Shown here: positions 34,496 to 44,563 of the stretch, piece after piece | How the letters are laid out: every line of letters begins with the position of its first letter | Numbering within the stretch: the first letter of the stretch is position 1 | From: Sphingomonas hengshuiensis | GTDB lineage: Bacteria; Pseudomonadota; Alphaproteobacteria; Sphingomonadales; Sphingomonadaceae | NCBI GenBank assembly: GCA_003240755.1 | Contig: QFNF01000011.1 | Span: 40,879-104,878, forward strand | DNA: 64,000 nt | Reading direction: 5' to 3' | Position numbers and translations under genes: made by a program | The notes under the pieces: generated by a model | The model's database searches: none | Told to the model about the DNA's origin: nothing | Seen by the model: only the letters and a program-made list of their open reading frames with translations

Positions 34496-37426
34496 ATGAC
34501 GACATCCATGCCTTTCCGGCGGTATCTGCCGGCCTTGGCCCGCGCCACCAGCCTCGCCGCGCTGTGCATCGCCACGCCGGTGTTCGCCCAGGAAACCGCC
34601 GCTCCGCCGGTCGAAACCACGTCGCAGTCGCCCGAGCCGACCGCACAGGGTGGCGGTGACGAAATCCTCGTCACCGGATCGCGCGTGGTGCGCGACGGGT
34701 TCCAGTCGCCGACGCCGCTGACCGTGCTGACCGCGCAGGACATCCAGAACAGTTCGCCGACCAACAACCTCGCCGATTTCGTCAACCAGATCCCGGCGGT
34801 GGCGGGCAGCTTGCGTCCGGCCAATTCGCGCCTTGCGATCAGTTCGGGGCTGGCCGGGATCAACGCGCTGAACCTGCGCGCGCTGGGCGAAATCCGCACG
34901 CTGGTGCTGCTCGACGGGCGCCGTTCGGTCGGGTCGAGCGTCACCGGCCTCGTCGACATCAACACCTTTCCCCAGGCGTTGGTGAAGAGCGTCGAGATCG
35001 TGACCGGCGGTGCATCGGCGGCCTATGGGTCGGACGCGGTGGCGGGTGTCGTCAACTTCGCGCTCGACAAGACCTATGAGGGGCTGAAGGTGACTGCCGA
35101 CAGCGGCATCACCGAATATGGCGACGGCTTCAACTATTCGTTCAGCGTGGCGGGCGGCACCAGTTTCGCCGGCGGGCGCGGCCATGTGCTGCTGAGCGGC
35201 GAAGTCGCGCATCGCGACGGCATCTTCCAGGTCGATCGCGCATGGAACGCGCGCGGCCGGGTCGTCGTGACGAACCCGACCTACACCAATACCAACGGCC
35301 AGGCGCAGTTCCTGACGCTCGACCGGATCGGGGTCGCCAATGCGACGCCGGGCGGCATCATCCTCAATTCGGCGGGCGGCACCGCCAACCGCCTGCGCGG
35401 CCTCTATTTCGGGCCCGGCGGATCGGTGAACCAGTTCAATTACGGCAGCTTCAATTCGCCCGCGCTGGGCGGCGCCACCGCGCCGACCCGGACGCAGGGC
35501 GGCGACTGGCAGCTCAACGACCAGGGCCGCAATATCGGCCTCGACGCCGACGACGACCGCCACGGCGTGTTCGGCCGGGTCAGCTACGAACTGGCCGACT
35601 GGATCACCGTGTTCGGCGAGGCGTCGTACAACTGGCAGAAGACGCTGTTCAACGCCGGGCCGCAGCTATCGACCACCACCACGCTGCGCGGCGACAACGC
35701 CTATCTCATCAACACGCTGGGCGCGGCGCGGCTGGCCGGGATCACGTCCGTCACGCTCGGCACCACCGCCGTCGACCTGCCGTACCGCAAGAACAACAGC
35801 TCGCGCGAGGTGCAGCGTTACGCGATCGGTGCGGAGGGCGATTTCGCGCTGTTCGGCAACAAGGCGGTGTGGAGCGCCTATGGCCAATATGGCGAGACGA
35901 ACGCACGCGAGCAGTTGCGCGACATCATGAACGTCACCCGCATGGCCAATGCGACCGATGCGGTGTTCGCCCCGGCGGGCAATGCGCTGGGCGTCGCGGC
36001 GGGGACGATCGTCTGCCGGTCGACGCTGACCGCGCCGACCAATGGCTGCGTGCCGCTCAACCGGCTCGGCATCGGCGTCGCCAGCCAGGGCGCGATCGAC
36101 TATGCGCTGGGCGATCCGTATCGCGACCAGACGCTGAAGCAGACCGTGGCCGGCATCAACCTGTCGGTCGTGCCCTTCGCCACCTGGGCCGGCGACGTCA
36201 GCGTCGCGGTGGGCGGCGAATATCGCAAGGAAGAGGTATCGGGCAACGTCCCGACCGAGTTCCAGACGGGCTGGTCGGTCGGCAACTTCCTGCCGACCTT
36301 CGGCAGCTACGACGTCAAGGAAGCGTATCTCGAAACCGTCGTGCCGCTGGGGTCGGGGGTCGAATTCAACGGCGCGGTCCGCGCGACCGATTATTCCACG
36401 TCGGGCTATGTCACGACATGGAAGGTCGGCACGACGTGGCAGCCGATCGACGATATCCGGTTCCGCGTCACCCGGTCGCGCGACATCCGCGCGCCCAACC
36501 TGAGCGAACTGTTCCAGGCGGGCACGTCGCGCACCAACACGCTGACCGATCCGTTTACCGGCCGCACCGGCGTCACCTTCCGCGAAACGACCACCGGCAA
36601 TATCAACCTCGATCCCGAAGTCGCCGATTCGACCAGCGTCGGCGTGGTGCTGCAACCGCGCTTCCTGCCCGGCTTCTCGTTTTCGGCCGACGGGTTCCTG
36701 ATCGAGCTGAAGGACGCGATCGGGCAGTATTTCGCACAGGACATCATCAATCGCTGCTTCGAGGGGCGGCAGGAATTCTGCTCGGCCTATGGCCCCGATC
36801 CGGCCGGCGACCGCGAACTGTTCTTCCGCGCCAGCCCGTTCAACTTCGCACGGCAGACGGTGCGCGGGATCGACCTCGACGCGACCTACCGCGTGGCGCT
36901 GGACGAGGTGTTCGGCAACGCGCCGGGCAACGTCACGCTGAAGGCGCTGGGCACGCGCTATATCGACAACATCACCGATGCCGGCGTGCCGAACGTGATC
37001 CCGGTCGATATCGTCGGGCAACTGGGCGGGTCCAGCCTGCCCAAATGGATCTACCGGTTCAACGCGACCTACGACACCGACAGCTTCGCCATCACCGGCA
37101 CCGCGCGCGGTGTCGCCGGCGGAACCTATGCGAACAATTATGTCGTGTGTTCGAACGACTGCCCGGTCGGGCGTCCGCCCAGCATCGTGTCGCAATTCCC
37201 GACGATCGACAGCAACCGCATCGACGGCGCGACCTATTTCGACCTCAACCTGACCAGCAGGATCGACATGGGCGGCGGGGCGAAGGGCGAGCTGTTCTTC
37301 AACGTGACCAACGTGTTCAACGGCGAACCGATCCTGCTGCCCGAAACCGGGCTGGCGGCGAACAGCACCTATTCGGATCTGCTGGGCCGGTCGTTCCGCA
37401 TCGGCATCCGGATGCAGACGCGGTAG
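34496..37426 (+). CDS. TonB-dependent outer-membrane receptor
   Basis: This 976-aa protein has a Sec signal ending in ATPVFAQ, then a plug domain beginning with the TonB-box-like DEILVTGSRVV (about residues 53-63). LLDGRRSVGSSVTG, ASAAYGSDAVAGVVNF and a long beta-barrel follow. The style is that of sphingomonad receptors for organic substrates; no siderophore-specific feature is seen. The protein ends FRIGIRMQTR, so the usual terminal aromatic residue is missing. Dld follows eight bases after the stop and the kinase overlaps dld, giving one operon. The ligand may therefore be a wall fragment or lactyl compound, which is an inference. Confidence 0.92.
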   Translation: MTTSMPFRRYLPALARATSLAALCIATPVFAQETAAPPVETTSQSPEPTAQGGGDEILVTGSRVVRDGFQSPTPLTVLTAQDIQNSSPTNNLADFVNQIPAVAGSLRPANSRLAISSGLAGINALNLRALGEIRTLVLLDGRRSVGSSVTGLVDINTFPQALVKSVEIVTGGASAAYGSDAVAGVVNFALDKTYEGLKVTADSGITEYGDGFNYSFSVAGGTSFAGGRGHVLLSGEVAHRDGIFQVDRAWNARGRVVVTNPTYTNTNGQAQFLTLDRIGVANATPGGIILNSAGGTANRLRGLYFGPGGSVNQFNYGSFNSPALGGATAPTRTQGGDWQLNDQGRNIGLDADDDRHGVFGRVSYELADWITVFGEASYNWQKTLFNAGPQLSTTTTLRGDNAYLINTLGAARLAGITSVTLGTTAVDLPYRKNNSSREVQRYAIGAEGDFALFGNKAVWSAYGQYGETNAREQLRDIMNVTRMANATDAVFAPAGNALGVAAGTIVCRSTLTAPTNGCVPLNRLGIGVASQGAIDYALGDPYRDQTLKQTVAGINLSVVPFATWAGDVSVAVGGEYRKEEVSGNVPTEFQTGWSVGNFLPTFGSYDVKEAYLETVVPLGSGVEFNGAVRATDYSTSGYVTTWKVGTTWQPIDDIRFRVTRSRDIRAPNLSELFQAGTSRTNTLTDPFTGRTGVTFRETTTGNINLDPEVADSTSVGVVLQPRFLPGFSFSADGFLIELKDAIGQYFAQDIINRCFEGRQEFCSAYGPDPAGDRELFFRASPFNFARQTVRGIDLDATYRVALDEVFGNAPGNVTLKALGTRYIDNITDAGVPNVIPVDIVGQLGGSSLPKWIYRFNATYDTDSFAITGTARGVAGGTYANNYVVCSNDCPVGRPPSIVSQFPTIDSNRIDGATYFDLNLTSRIDMGGGAKGELFFNVTNVFNGEPILLPETGLAANSTYSDLLGRSFRIGIRMQTR

Positions 37427-37434
37427 GAACCGGC

Positions 37435-39114
37435 ATGACGACGACCCTGATCGCCGCGCTGCGGGGGGCGGTCGGGGCGCGCCACGTCCTGACCGGCCCG
37501 CGCCGCACCGCGCGGTTCCGGCGCGGCTATCGTACCGGCGGGGGCGCGGCGCTGGCGGTGGTGCGACCCGCGACGCTGGTCGAGTTGTGGCGCGTGGTGC
37601 AGGCATGCGTCGCCGCCGACGTGTCGATCCTGATGCAGGCGTCGAACACCGGGCTGACCGGCGGGTCGACGCCCCATGGCGACGACTATCCCGGCGGGCT
37701 GGTGATCGTCAGCACGACGCGGCTCAACCGGCTGCACCTGCTGGGCGGGGGCGAACAGGTCGTCTGCCTGCCGGGTACGACGCTCTATGGCCTCGAGGCG
37801 GCGCTCAAGCCGCTGGGGCGCGAGCCGCATTCGGTGATCGGGTCGTCGTGCCTCGGCGCATCGGTGGTCGGCGGCGTCTGCAACAATTCGGGCGGATCGC
37901 TGATCCGGCGGGGGCCGGCCTATACCGAACTGGCGCTGTTCGGCCGGGTCGACGACGACGGCACGCTGCGGCTGGTCAACCATCTGGGCATCGACCTGGG
38001 CGACGATGCGGAGACGATCCTCGCGCGGCTCGACCGTGGCGACTTCACCGCCGCCGATGTCGATCCGGCGGCGGACAAGCCGGCGCACGACCATCGCTAT
38101 GCTACCCATGTCCGCGATATCGACAGCGACGTGCCGGCACGCTTCAACGCCGATCCGCGCTGCCTGTTCGAGGCGGCGGGGAGTGCGGGCAAGCTGATCG
38201 TCCTGGCGGTGCGGCTGGACACGTTCGCGCGCGAGGACGCGACCGTCACCTTCTATGTCGGGACCAACGATCCCGACCGGTTGACCGCGCTCAGGCGCAT
38301 GATGTTGCGCGGCGGCACCGCGCTGCCGATCGCGGGCGAATATATGCATCGCGGCGCGTTCGACATCGCCGACCGCTATGGCCGCGACACGTTCCGCGCG
38401 ATCGAGCGGCTGGGCACCGACCGGCTGCCCGCGCTGTTCGCGGCAAAGGCGTGGGTCGACGGCGTCACCCGACCGGTCGTCGCCAATCTCAGCGACCGGG
38501 TGCTCCAGCGTCTTTCCCCGCTGCTGGGCGACCATCTGCCGCCGCGGATGCGGGACTGGCGGGATCGGTTCGAACATCACCTGTTGCTCAAGATGCCGCT
38601 GGCCGAAGCGCGGGCGACGGCGGCGGTGCTCGACACGCTGCTGCCGGGCGACTGGTTCGAATGTTCCGCCACCGAGGCCGCCAAGGCGTTCCTGCACCGC
38701 TTCGTCGCGGCGGGGGCCGCCGTCCGCTACCGTGCGGTCCATGGGCGCGACGTCGAGGATATCGTCGCCCTCGACGTCGCATTGCCGCGCAACGCGCGCG
38801 ACTGGGCCGAGCAACTGCCGTCCGGGATGGCAGCCCAGGTGGTCGATACGCTCTATTACGGGCATTTCTTCTGCCATGTGTTCCACCGCGACTATATCGT
38901 GCGCAAGGGTGTCGACCCGCTGGCGTTCGAACATGCGCTGTGGCGGCGGCTGGATGCGACGGGGGCGCAATATCCCGCCGAACATAATGTCGGGCATCTA
39001 TATCCTGCGAAGCCCGCACTGGCCGGTTTCTATCGCACGCTCGACCCGCGCAACCAGCTAAACCCCGGCATCGGCCAGACGCCGCGCGCACGTGGCTGGA
39101 AGGAGGGAGCGTGA
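37435..39114 (+). CDS. dld: FAD-dependent D-lactate dehydrogenase (quinone)
   Basis: This 559-aa protein has the FAD_binding_4 pattern NTGLTGGSTPHGDDYPGG, then SSCLGASVVGGVCNNSGGSL. It also has the Dld-specific membrane domain (GHFFCHVFHRDYIVRKGVD, YPAEHNVGHLY). It oxidises D-lactate to pyruvate and passes electrons to quinone at the inner membrane. D-lactate is released when MurNAc-6-phosphate etherase cleaves MurNAc, which links this gene to the kinase overlapping its end (GTGA). The length is normal for the family. Confidence 0.93.
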   Translation: MTTTLIAALRGAVGARHVLTGPRRTARFRRGYRTGGGAALAVVRPATLVELWRVVQACVAADVSILMQASNTGLTGGSTPHGDDYPGGLVIVSTTRLNRLHLLGGGEQVVCLPGTTLYGLEAALKPLGREPHSVIGSSCLGASVVGGVCNNSGGSLIRRGPAYTELALFGRVDDDGTLRLVNHLGIDLGDDAETILARLDRGDFTAADVDPAADKPAHDHRYATHVRDIDSDVPARFNADPRCLFEAAGSAGKLIVLAVRLDTFAREDATVTFYVGTNDPDRLTALRRMMLRGGTALPIAGEYMHRGAFDIADRYGRDTFRAIERLGTDRLPALFAAKAWVDGVTRPVVANLSDRVLQRLSPLLGDHLPPRMRDWRDRFEHHLLLKMPLAEARATAAVLDTLLPGDWFECSATEAAKAFLHRFVAAGAAVRYRAVHGRDVEDIVALDVALPRNARDWAEQLPSGMAAQVVDTLYYGHFFCHVFHRDYIVRKGVDPLAFEHALWRRLDATGAQYPAEHNVGHLYPAKPALAGFYRTLDPRNQLNPGIGQTPRARGWKEGA

Positions 39115-39980
39115 GCTATTTTCTGGGCATCGATGCCGGGGGCAGCCATTGCCGCGCGCGACTGGTCGATGCGGCGGGTACGGTGCTGGGCAGCGGCGAG
39201 GGCGGGCCGGCCAATGCCGCGATCGGCATCGATGCGCTGCGCGCCGTGCTGGCCGACACGATGGCGCAGGCGGTGGCGCAGGCCGGGCTTGCTGCGGAGC
39301 AGCGACCGGGCGTGCGCATCGGCATGGGCATTGCCGGTATCCGCCGGCCGGGCATCAGCGACGCGCTGTCCGCGACCGATTTCGGCATGGGGCCCGTCGC
39401 GTTCGCCAGCGATGCCGAAATCGCGCATCTGGGCGCCCATGGCGGCGGCGACGGTGCGATCCTGATCCTCGGCACCGGCAGCGTCGCGTTGCTGCGGATC
39501 GACGGGCAGGCGGTGATGATCGGCGGCTATGGCTTTCTGGTGTCGGATGAAGGCAGCGGTGCCGCGCTGGGGCTGGGGGCGATGCGCCATGCGCTGCGCG
39601 CACTTGACGGACGGGCGCAGGGGAGCGGGTTCAGCGACGCGGTGTCGGCGCGGTTCGGCCACGATACGGCGCAGGCGGTGGCGTGGATGGCGCGGGCGAC
39701 GCCCCGCGACTATGGCGCGCTGGCGCCGCTGGTGATGGACCATGCCGAAGCCGGCGATCCGATCGCGCGATCGATCGTCGAGGATGCGGCGGGCCATGTC
39801 GAACGCTTCGTCGACACAATCGCTGCGCGGGGGGTGGCACGCTGTACGCTGGTCGGCGGGCTGGCCCCGCGCATGGTGCCATGGCTGCGGATGCGGACGG
39901 TAGCGCGGCTGGCCCCGCCACTGGGCGACGCACTGGACGGGGCGCTGCGGCTTGCCGGGTTCGACGGGGCCGGGCGTTAA
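39111..39980 (+). CDS. BadF/BadG-type N-acetylhexosamine kinase
   Basis: This 289-aa ASKHA-fold kinase shows the phosphate-1 motif GIDAGGSHCRARL, phosphate-2 ILGTGSVAL and the sugar-site stretch GGYGFLVSDEGSGAALG. The family includes GlcNAc kinases and the MurNAc/GlcNAc kinase MurK. The GTG start overlaps the dld stop, so amino-sugar phosphorylation and D-lactate oxidation are coupled. This suits breakdown of MurNAc. Neither murQ nor nagA is in the window, so the remaining steps must be encoded elsewhere. Confidence 0.85.
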   Translation: MSYFLGIDAGGSHCRARLVDAAGTVLGSGEGGPANAAIGIDALRAVLADTMAQAVAQAGLAAEQRPGVRIGMGIAGIRRPGISDALSATDFGMGPVAFASDAEIAHLGAHGGGDGAILILGTGSVALLRIDGQAVMIGGYGFLVSDEGSGAALGLGAMRHALRALDGRAQGSGFSDAVSARFGHDTAQAVAWMARATPRDYGALAPLVMDHAEAGDPIARSIVEDAAGHVERFVDTIAARGVARCTLVGGLAPRMVPWLRMRTVARLAPPLGDALDGALRLAGFDGAGR

Positions 39981-40013
39981 GGCGGTCTCAACCATCCTGC
40001 AGCAGGATGCCGC

Positions 40014-43000
40014 GTGGAACCAACCATGCGGCATCTCGTCCTCCTCTTCCTGTTGCTGACCGGCCTGGGCCCCGGTGCGGCGACCGCCGCGTCGGTGGCG
40101 GGCGATGAATGGTCCGACTGGCGCACGCCGCGATTCCAGACGCTCGACGGCAGCGCGGGCCTGCCGCACGCGACGACGACCGCGATCGTGCAGGGCAGCG
40201 ACGGGCTGATGTGGATCGGTACGCGCGGCGGGCTGGCGCGTTACGACGGACAACGGTTGAAGATCTTTCGCCAGTCCGCCGCCGACATCGGCAACCTGCC
40301 CGACAATTACATCCGCGCGCTCTTTCCCCTGTCCGATGGCGGTATTCTGGTGGGGACCCATGTCGGCGGGGTGGTGCGCTACGATCCGGTGTCGAACAGC
40401 TTCGTGGACGTCCCCGGCGCCGGCGGGGTGGGGCAGGGCACCCGCATCATGGCCTTTGCGAGCGACCATCGCGGCGAGGCGATGATCGCGTCGGACCATG
40501 GCGTGTTTCATTACGATGCGGCGCGCCACCGCGTGCAGCCAGTTACCCCGCCGGGCAGCGCGCTGGCCGGCGGGGCGTTCGCGGTACATGTCGATGCCGA
40601 CGGGACGATCCATGCCGGCGGCGATGCCGGGCTGTTCGTCCGCAGAAAGGGCGCGCGCGATTTCGTGCAGGTGGCGACGCCCGGCATCGGCGACGTCTGG
40701 GCCATCGCGCGCGACACGGCCGGGCGGTTGTGGATCGGCACCGGATCGCGCGGCATCTATGTCCAGCTCCGCAACGGCCGGTTCGTCCAGCCGAGGCCGC
40801 TGGCGGGCGATGCACCACAGATCGGCCACCGTACCATCCGCGCCTTCGCGACCGGTGCCGACGGGGTGGTCTGGGCCGGGACCGACGGCGTCGGCGTGCT
40901 GCGCATCGCGACGCGCGGCGGCTTCGCGGTGCGCGTGATGCGCAACGCCCCCGCCAATCGCGGCTCGTTGGCGGGGGATACGGTGCGCGACCTGCTGATC
41001 GATCGCACCGGGCGGCTATGGGCCGCGACCGAGGTCGGCGCGTCGCAGGCCGACCCGGACATGGACGCGATCTTCACCATCGCCAACGCCATGCCCGATC
41101 CGCGCCAATCGCTGGCCGATCGCAACGTGCGCGGCGTGATGGTCGATCGGAGCGACCGCATCTGGGTGGGGATGAGCAACGGGCTGATCGACCGGGTCGA
41201 TCGGGTCGCGGGCGTCGTCCGCCACCTGCGGCTCGACGGCAGTCATGCCGGGCAGGATATCAAGGCGTTCGCCGAACGGCCCGACCGCACGATCCTGGCC
41301 GGCGGGCGCGGGATCGTCGCGATCGATCCCGACACGCTGGCCAAACGGACGCTGCCGCTGCCCGAACTGGGCGACCTGCCGGTCATTTCGCTGGCATGGG
41401 TGGACCGGCGGTTGCTGATCGGGACGTACAAGGGGCTGTTCGTCCGGGACGAACGCACCGGGCGGATGCGGCATTATCGCCACGTCGATGGCGACGACGC
41501 CACGCTGGCGAACAACGAGGTCATCAACATCGTCGACGCGCCGGGCGGCGGGGTGTGGATCGCGACGCCGGGCGGGGTCAACCGGTTCGATCCGGCGACC
41601 GGACGCTTTGCAACCTATCGCCACCGGCCCGGCGATCCGACCAGCCTGCCGCAGGATTATACCGGATCGATCGTGCCGCTGGCGGACACGCTGTGGATCG
41701 GCACCTATGGCGGCGTCGCGCGCGGCGCGCGCGCCGGCGATCGCTGGCGGTTCCATGCGATCAACGAGGCGCGGGGCCTTGCCAACGACAATGTCGCCGC
41801 GTTGCAGGCCGATCGTGCCGGGCGCCTCTGGTCGACCGGGGCCAGCGGCATTTCCGTGATCGATCCGCAGCGCGAACGCGTGCTGGTCGTGAGCCGGCGC
41901 GACGGGCTGGCCTCCGATACGTTCAACCAGCGGGTGGCCGCGATCACGCGCGGCGGCGACCTGTTGTTCGGCGGGACCGGCGGGTTGCTGGTACTGCGGC
42001 CCGAGCGAATGCTGGCGGTGCGCCCGGCGGCTGCGGCGACCCTGGTCCCCACCGAGATAGAGGAAGATGGCCGGGCGATCCCGATCGACCCGCTTGCCGG
42101 GCGGCACAGCATCCGGTCGGACGGACGCGCGATCCGCATCGGCTTCGCGATGACCGATTATGCCGCGCCGGAGGAGATACGCTATCGCTACCGCCTGCGC
42201 GGGTTCGACGAGAATTGGGTCGCGGTGCCGTCCGCCACCCCGGCGACGGCGATCTACACCAATGTGCCCGGCGGCGATTACGTGCTGGAACTGCAGGCGC
42301 AGATTCCCGGCGTCCATCCGCGCGGGGTGACGACGACCGTCGACCTGCTGGTATCGCGGGCATGGCATGAATGGTGGCCGGTCCGGCTGGCGCTGGTGCT
42401 GCTGGCCGGGCTGGCGGTCTTCGGCATCGTCCAGTTGCGTACGGTGGTGCTGCGGCGGCGGACCCGCGCGCTGGAAACGGTGATCGGGCAGCGGACGCAG
42501 GAGCTGCGCACGGCCAACGTCACGCTGGAGCGGCTGGCCAGCACCGACCCGCTGACCGGCCTCGCCAATCGTCGCACGATGATGACGATGCTGGAAGCGG
42601 TGCGCGAGAATGCGATGCGCGCCGGCCGGCCCTATGCGGTGGCGATGATCGATATCGATCATTTCAAGCGGATCAACGACGCCCATGGCCACCAGATCGG
42701 CGATCTGGTCATCGAGGCGGTGGCGGGACGGATCGCCGGATCGGTCCGCGCGCACGATTGCGTCGCGCGCTATGGCGGCGAGGAGATCGCGATCCTCTTT
42801 GCCGATGCCGCGCCGCAGGATGCGTGGACGATCACCGAACGCCTGCGCGAGGAGATCGCGCGCACGCCGATCGACGCGCGCGGGGTGTCGGTGGTGGTCA
42901 CGGTCAGCGCCGGGATCGCGGCCGCCGGGGCGGACACGACGCCCGCCGCGATGCTGCATCAGGCGGACCAGGCGCTGTACCGTGCGAAGCGTGCCGGGCG

Positions 43001-43058
43001 GAACCGGGTGGAACTGGCCGATACGACCGATGTCGGTGCAGCGTCAGCGGACGCCTGA
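40014..43058 (+). CDS. Propeller-sensor diguanylate cyclase
   Basis: This 1014-aa protein starts with a signal sequence (RHLVLLFLLLTGLGPGAATAA). About a dozen two-component-propeller repeats follow (for example GLMWIGTRGGLARYDG, GVWIATPGGVNRFDP), then a Y_Y_Y domain (RYRYRLRGFDENWV). A transmembrane helix (WWPVRLALVLLAGLAVFGIVQ) leads to a GGDEF domain. The active site reads RYGGEEI and an inhibitory I-site RAHD stands five residues before it, so feedback by c-di-GMP is likely. GTG at 40014 has AGGA six bases upstream; ATG 40026 is an alternative. It probably senses a periplasmic ligand. It overlaps the convergent monooxygenase gene by 15 bases. Confidence 0.92.
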   Translation: MEPTMRHLVLLFLLLTGLGPGAATAASVAGDEWSDWRTPRFQTLDGSAGLPHATTTAIVQGSDGLMWIGTRGGLARYDGQRLKIFRQSAADIGNLPDNYIRALFPLSDGGILVGTHVGGVVRYDPVSNSFVDVPGAGGVGQGTRIMAFASDHRGEAMIASDHGVFHYDAARHRVQPVTPPGSALAGGAFAVHVDADGTIHAGGDAGLFVRRKGARDFVQVATPGIGDVWAIARDTAGRLWIGTGSRGIYVQLRNGRFVQPRPLAGDAPQIGHRTIRAFATGADGVVWAGTDGVGVLRIATRGGFAVRVMRNAPANRGSLAGDTVRDLLIDRTGRLWAATEVGASQADPDMDAIFTIANAMPDPRQSLADRNVRGVMVDRSDRIWVGMSNGLIDRVDRVAGVVRHLRLDGSHAGQDIKAFAERPDRTILAGGRGIVAIDPDTLAKRTLPLPELGDLPVISLAWVDRRLLIGTYKGLFVRDERTGRMRHYRHVDGDDATLANNEVINIVDAPGGGVWIATPGGVNRFDPATGRFATYRHRPGDPTSLPQDYTGSIVPLADTLWIGTYGGVARGARAGDRWRFHAINEARGLANDNVAALQADRAGRLWSTGASGISVIDPQRERVLVVSRRDGLASDTFNQRVAAITRGGDLLFGGTGGLLVLRPERMLAVRPAAAATLVPTEIEEDGRAIPIDPLAGRHSIRSDGRAIRIGFAMTDYAAPEEIRYRYRLRGFDENWVAVPSATPATAIYTNVPGGDYVLELQAQIPGVHPRGVTTTVDLLVSRAWHEWWPVRLALVLLAGLAVFGIVQLRTVVLRRRTRALETVIGQRTQELRTANVTLERLASTDPLTGLANRRTMMTMLEAVRENAMRAGRPYAVAMIDIDHFKRINDAHGHQIGDLVIEAVAGRIAGSVRAHDCVARYGGEEIAILFADAAPQDAWTITERLREEIARTPIDARGVSVVVTVSAGIAAAGADTTPAAMLHQADQALYRAKRAGRNRVELADTTDVGAASADA

Positions 43059-44519
43059 TCGTGCGAAGGTCAGCACGCCGTCGGCCAGCCGGTCGAACCG
43101 CAGCGCGAGATAGTCGAGGAAATAGTTCTGCCGCAGACGCCACGGGGCCCGCGACCCTTGCGCCGGGGTGCTGTCCGCCGCGCGCCGGACATAGCCCGAA
43201 CTGAAATCGAGCAGCGGGCGGCGTTCGACGTCCGGTTCCGGCGCGGCGGGCATGCAGATATCGTAGCCGTGGCGGCGCATATGGTTGAGCATCCGGCACA
43301 TCCGCCGCGACACGAGGTCGATCTTGAGCGTCCATGACGCGTTGGTATAGCCAATCGCCAGCACCAGATTGGGCACGCCCGACACCATCATCCCGCGATA
43401 GATCAGCCGGTCGGCGGGGACGAGCGGCGTGCCGTCGATGCGCAGCGCGATGCCGCCCAGCAGGTGCAGTTTCAGCCCCGTCGCGGTCACGATGATATCG
43501 GCCGCGACCCGCTCGCCCGATCCGAGCTCGATCCCCTCCGGCGTGAAGCGGCGGATCGTGTCGGTGACGATGTTCGCCGAACCGTCGCGCAGCGCGGCGA
43601 ACAGGTCGGCATCGGGCACCAGGCACAGCCGCTGGTCCCACGGATCGTAGCGCGGGGTGAAATGCCGGTCGACATCGGGCAGGTCGGGCAGCTCCGCCCG
43701 TATCCCGCGCAGGATGAACGCGCGCATCCGCGTCGGCCATGCGCGTGCGAACTGGAAGGCGGCGAGGCCGAGCGCCGCGCTCTTCCACCGGGTCAGGCGT
43801 CCGGCAACGGATTCGGGAAGCCAGCGATATAGCCGCCGGGCGACGGCATCGCGCGAGGGTTGCGACACGATGTAGCTGGGCGAGCGCTGGACCATCGTCA
43901 CCTGCGCGCCACGCGCGGCGAGCGCGGGGACCAGCGTCACCGCCGTCGCGCCGCTGCCGATCACCGCAACCCGCCTGCCGGCGACGTCGAGGTCCTGCGG
44001 CCAATGCTGCGGATGGACGATCCGTCCGGCGAAATCCGCCTGCCCGGCGAAATCGGGGGCATGGCCGGCGGCATAGTCGTAATAGCCCGACCCCATGAAC
44101 AGGAAGCGGCAGGTGATCGTCCGGACCACCCCTTCGGCTTCGCAGGTCAGCGTCCAGCGCGCCGTGTCCGACGCCCAGTCGGCGGCGACGACCCGGTGGT
44201 GGAACCGGATGTGGCGGTCGATGCCGAAGGCGCGCGCCGTGTCCTCGATATAGTCGCGAATGTCGCCGCCATCGGCGATCGACCTGTCGCCGCGCCACGG
44301 CCGGAACGGGAAGCCCAGCGTGTGCATGTCCGAATCCGACCGGATGCCGGGATAGCGGAACAGGTCCCATGTTCCGCCGATCGCCCCGCGTCCTTCGAGA
44401 ATGGCGTAGCGGTGGCCGGGACAGCGATGTTGCAGGTGCCACGCGGCGTCGATGCCGGACAGGCCGGCACCGATGATGATGACGTCGAGATCGTGGTCGA
44501 CGGGGGCGGGTGTCGGCAT
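43044..44519 (-). CDS. FAD-dependent (Baeyer-Villiger-type) monooxygenase
   Basis: This 491-aa flavoprotein has the first dinucleotide-binding motif at IIIGAGLSGIDAAWHL (residues 14-29). The Baeyer-Villiger fingerprint is FAGRIVHPQHWP (residues 163-174), followed by the NADPH motif VAVIGSGATA (residues 184-193). It would insert oxygen into ketones or oxidise heteroatoms using NADPH; the substrate is not evident. The ATG at 44519 gives a normal N-terminus, and the frame open beyond it to 46526 runs antisense to other genes. It stands alone, between a cyclase gene and a DUF4197 lipoprotein gene. Confidence 0.9.
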   Translation of the reverse strand: MPTPAPVDHDLDVIIIGAGLSGIDAAWHLQHRCPGHRYAILEGRGAIGGTWDLFRYPGIRSDSDMHTLGFPFRPWRGDRSIADGGDIRDYIEDTARAFGIDRHIRFHHRVVAADWASDTARWTLTCEAEGVVRTITCRFLFMGSGYYDYAAGHAPDFAGQADFAGRIVHPQHWPQDLDVAGRRVAVIGSGATAVTLVPALAARGAQVTMVQRSPSYIVSQPSRDAVARRLYRWLPESVAGRLTRWKSAALGLAAFQFARAWPTRMRAFILRGIRAELPDLPDVDRHFTPRYDPWDQRLCLVPDADLFAALRDGSANIVTDTIRRFTPEGIELGSGERVAADIIVTATGLKLHLLGGIALRIDGTPLVPADRLIYRGMMVSGVPNLVLAIGYTNASWTLKIDLVSRRMCRMLNHMRRHGYDICMPAAPEPDVERRPLLDFSSGYVRRAADSTPAQGSRAPWRLRQNYFLDYLALRFDRLADGVLTFARSGVR

Positions 44520-44563
44520 AAGCGAACTTATCTGCCCCGCCGACGCGCTTGCCAAGCCTGTCG

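Noticed and set aside
35242-37434. Continuous open frame running through the TonB receptor into dld
   Set aside because: Only the part from 37435 is coding; the rest is an out-of-frame shadow of the receptor gene.
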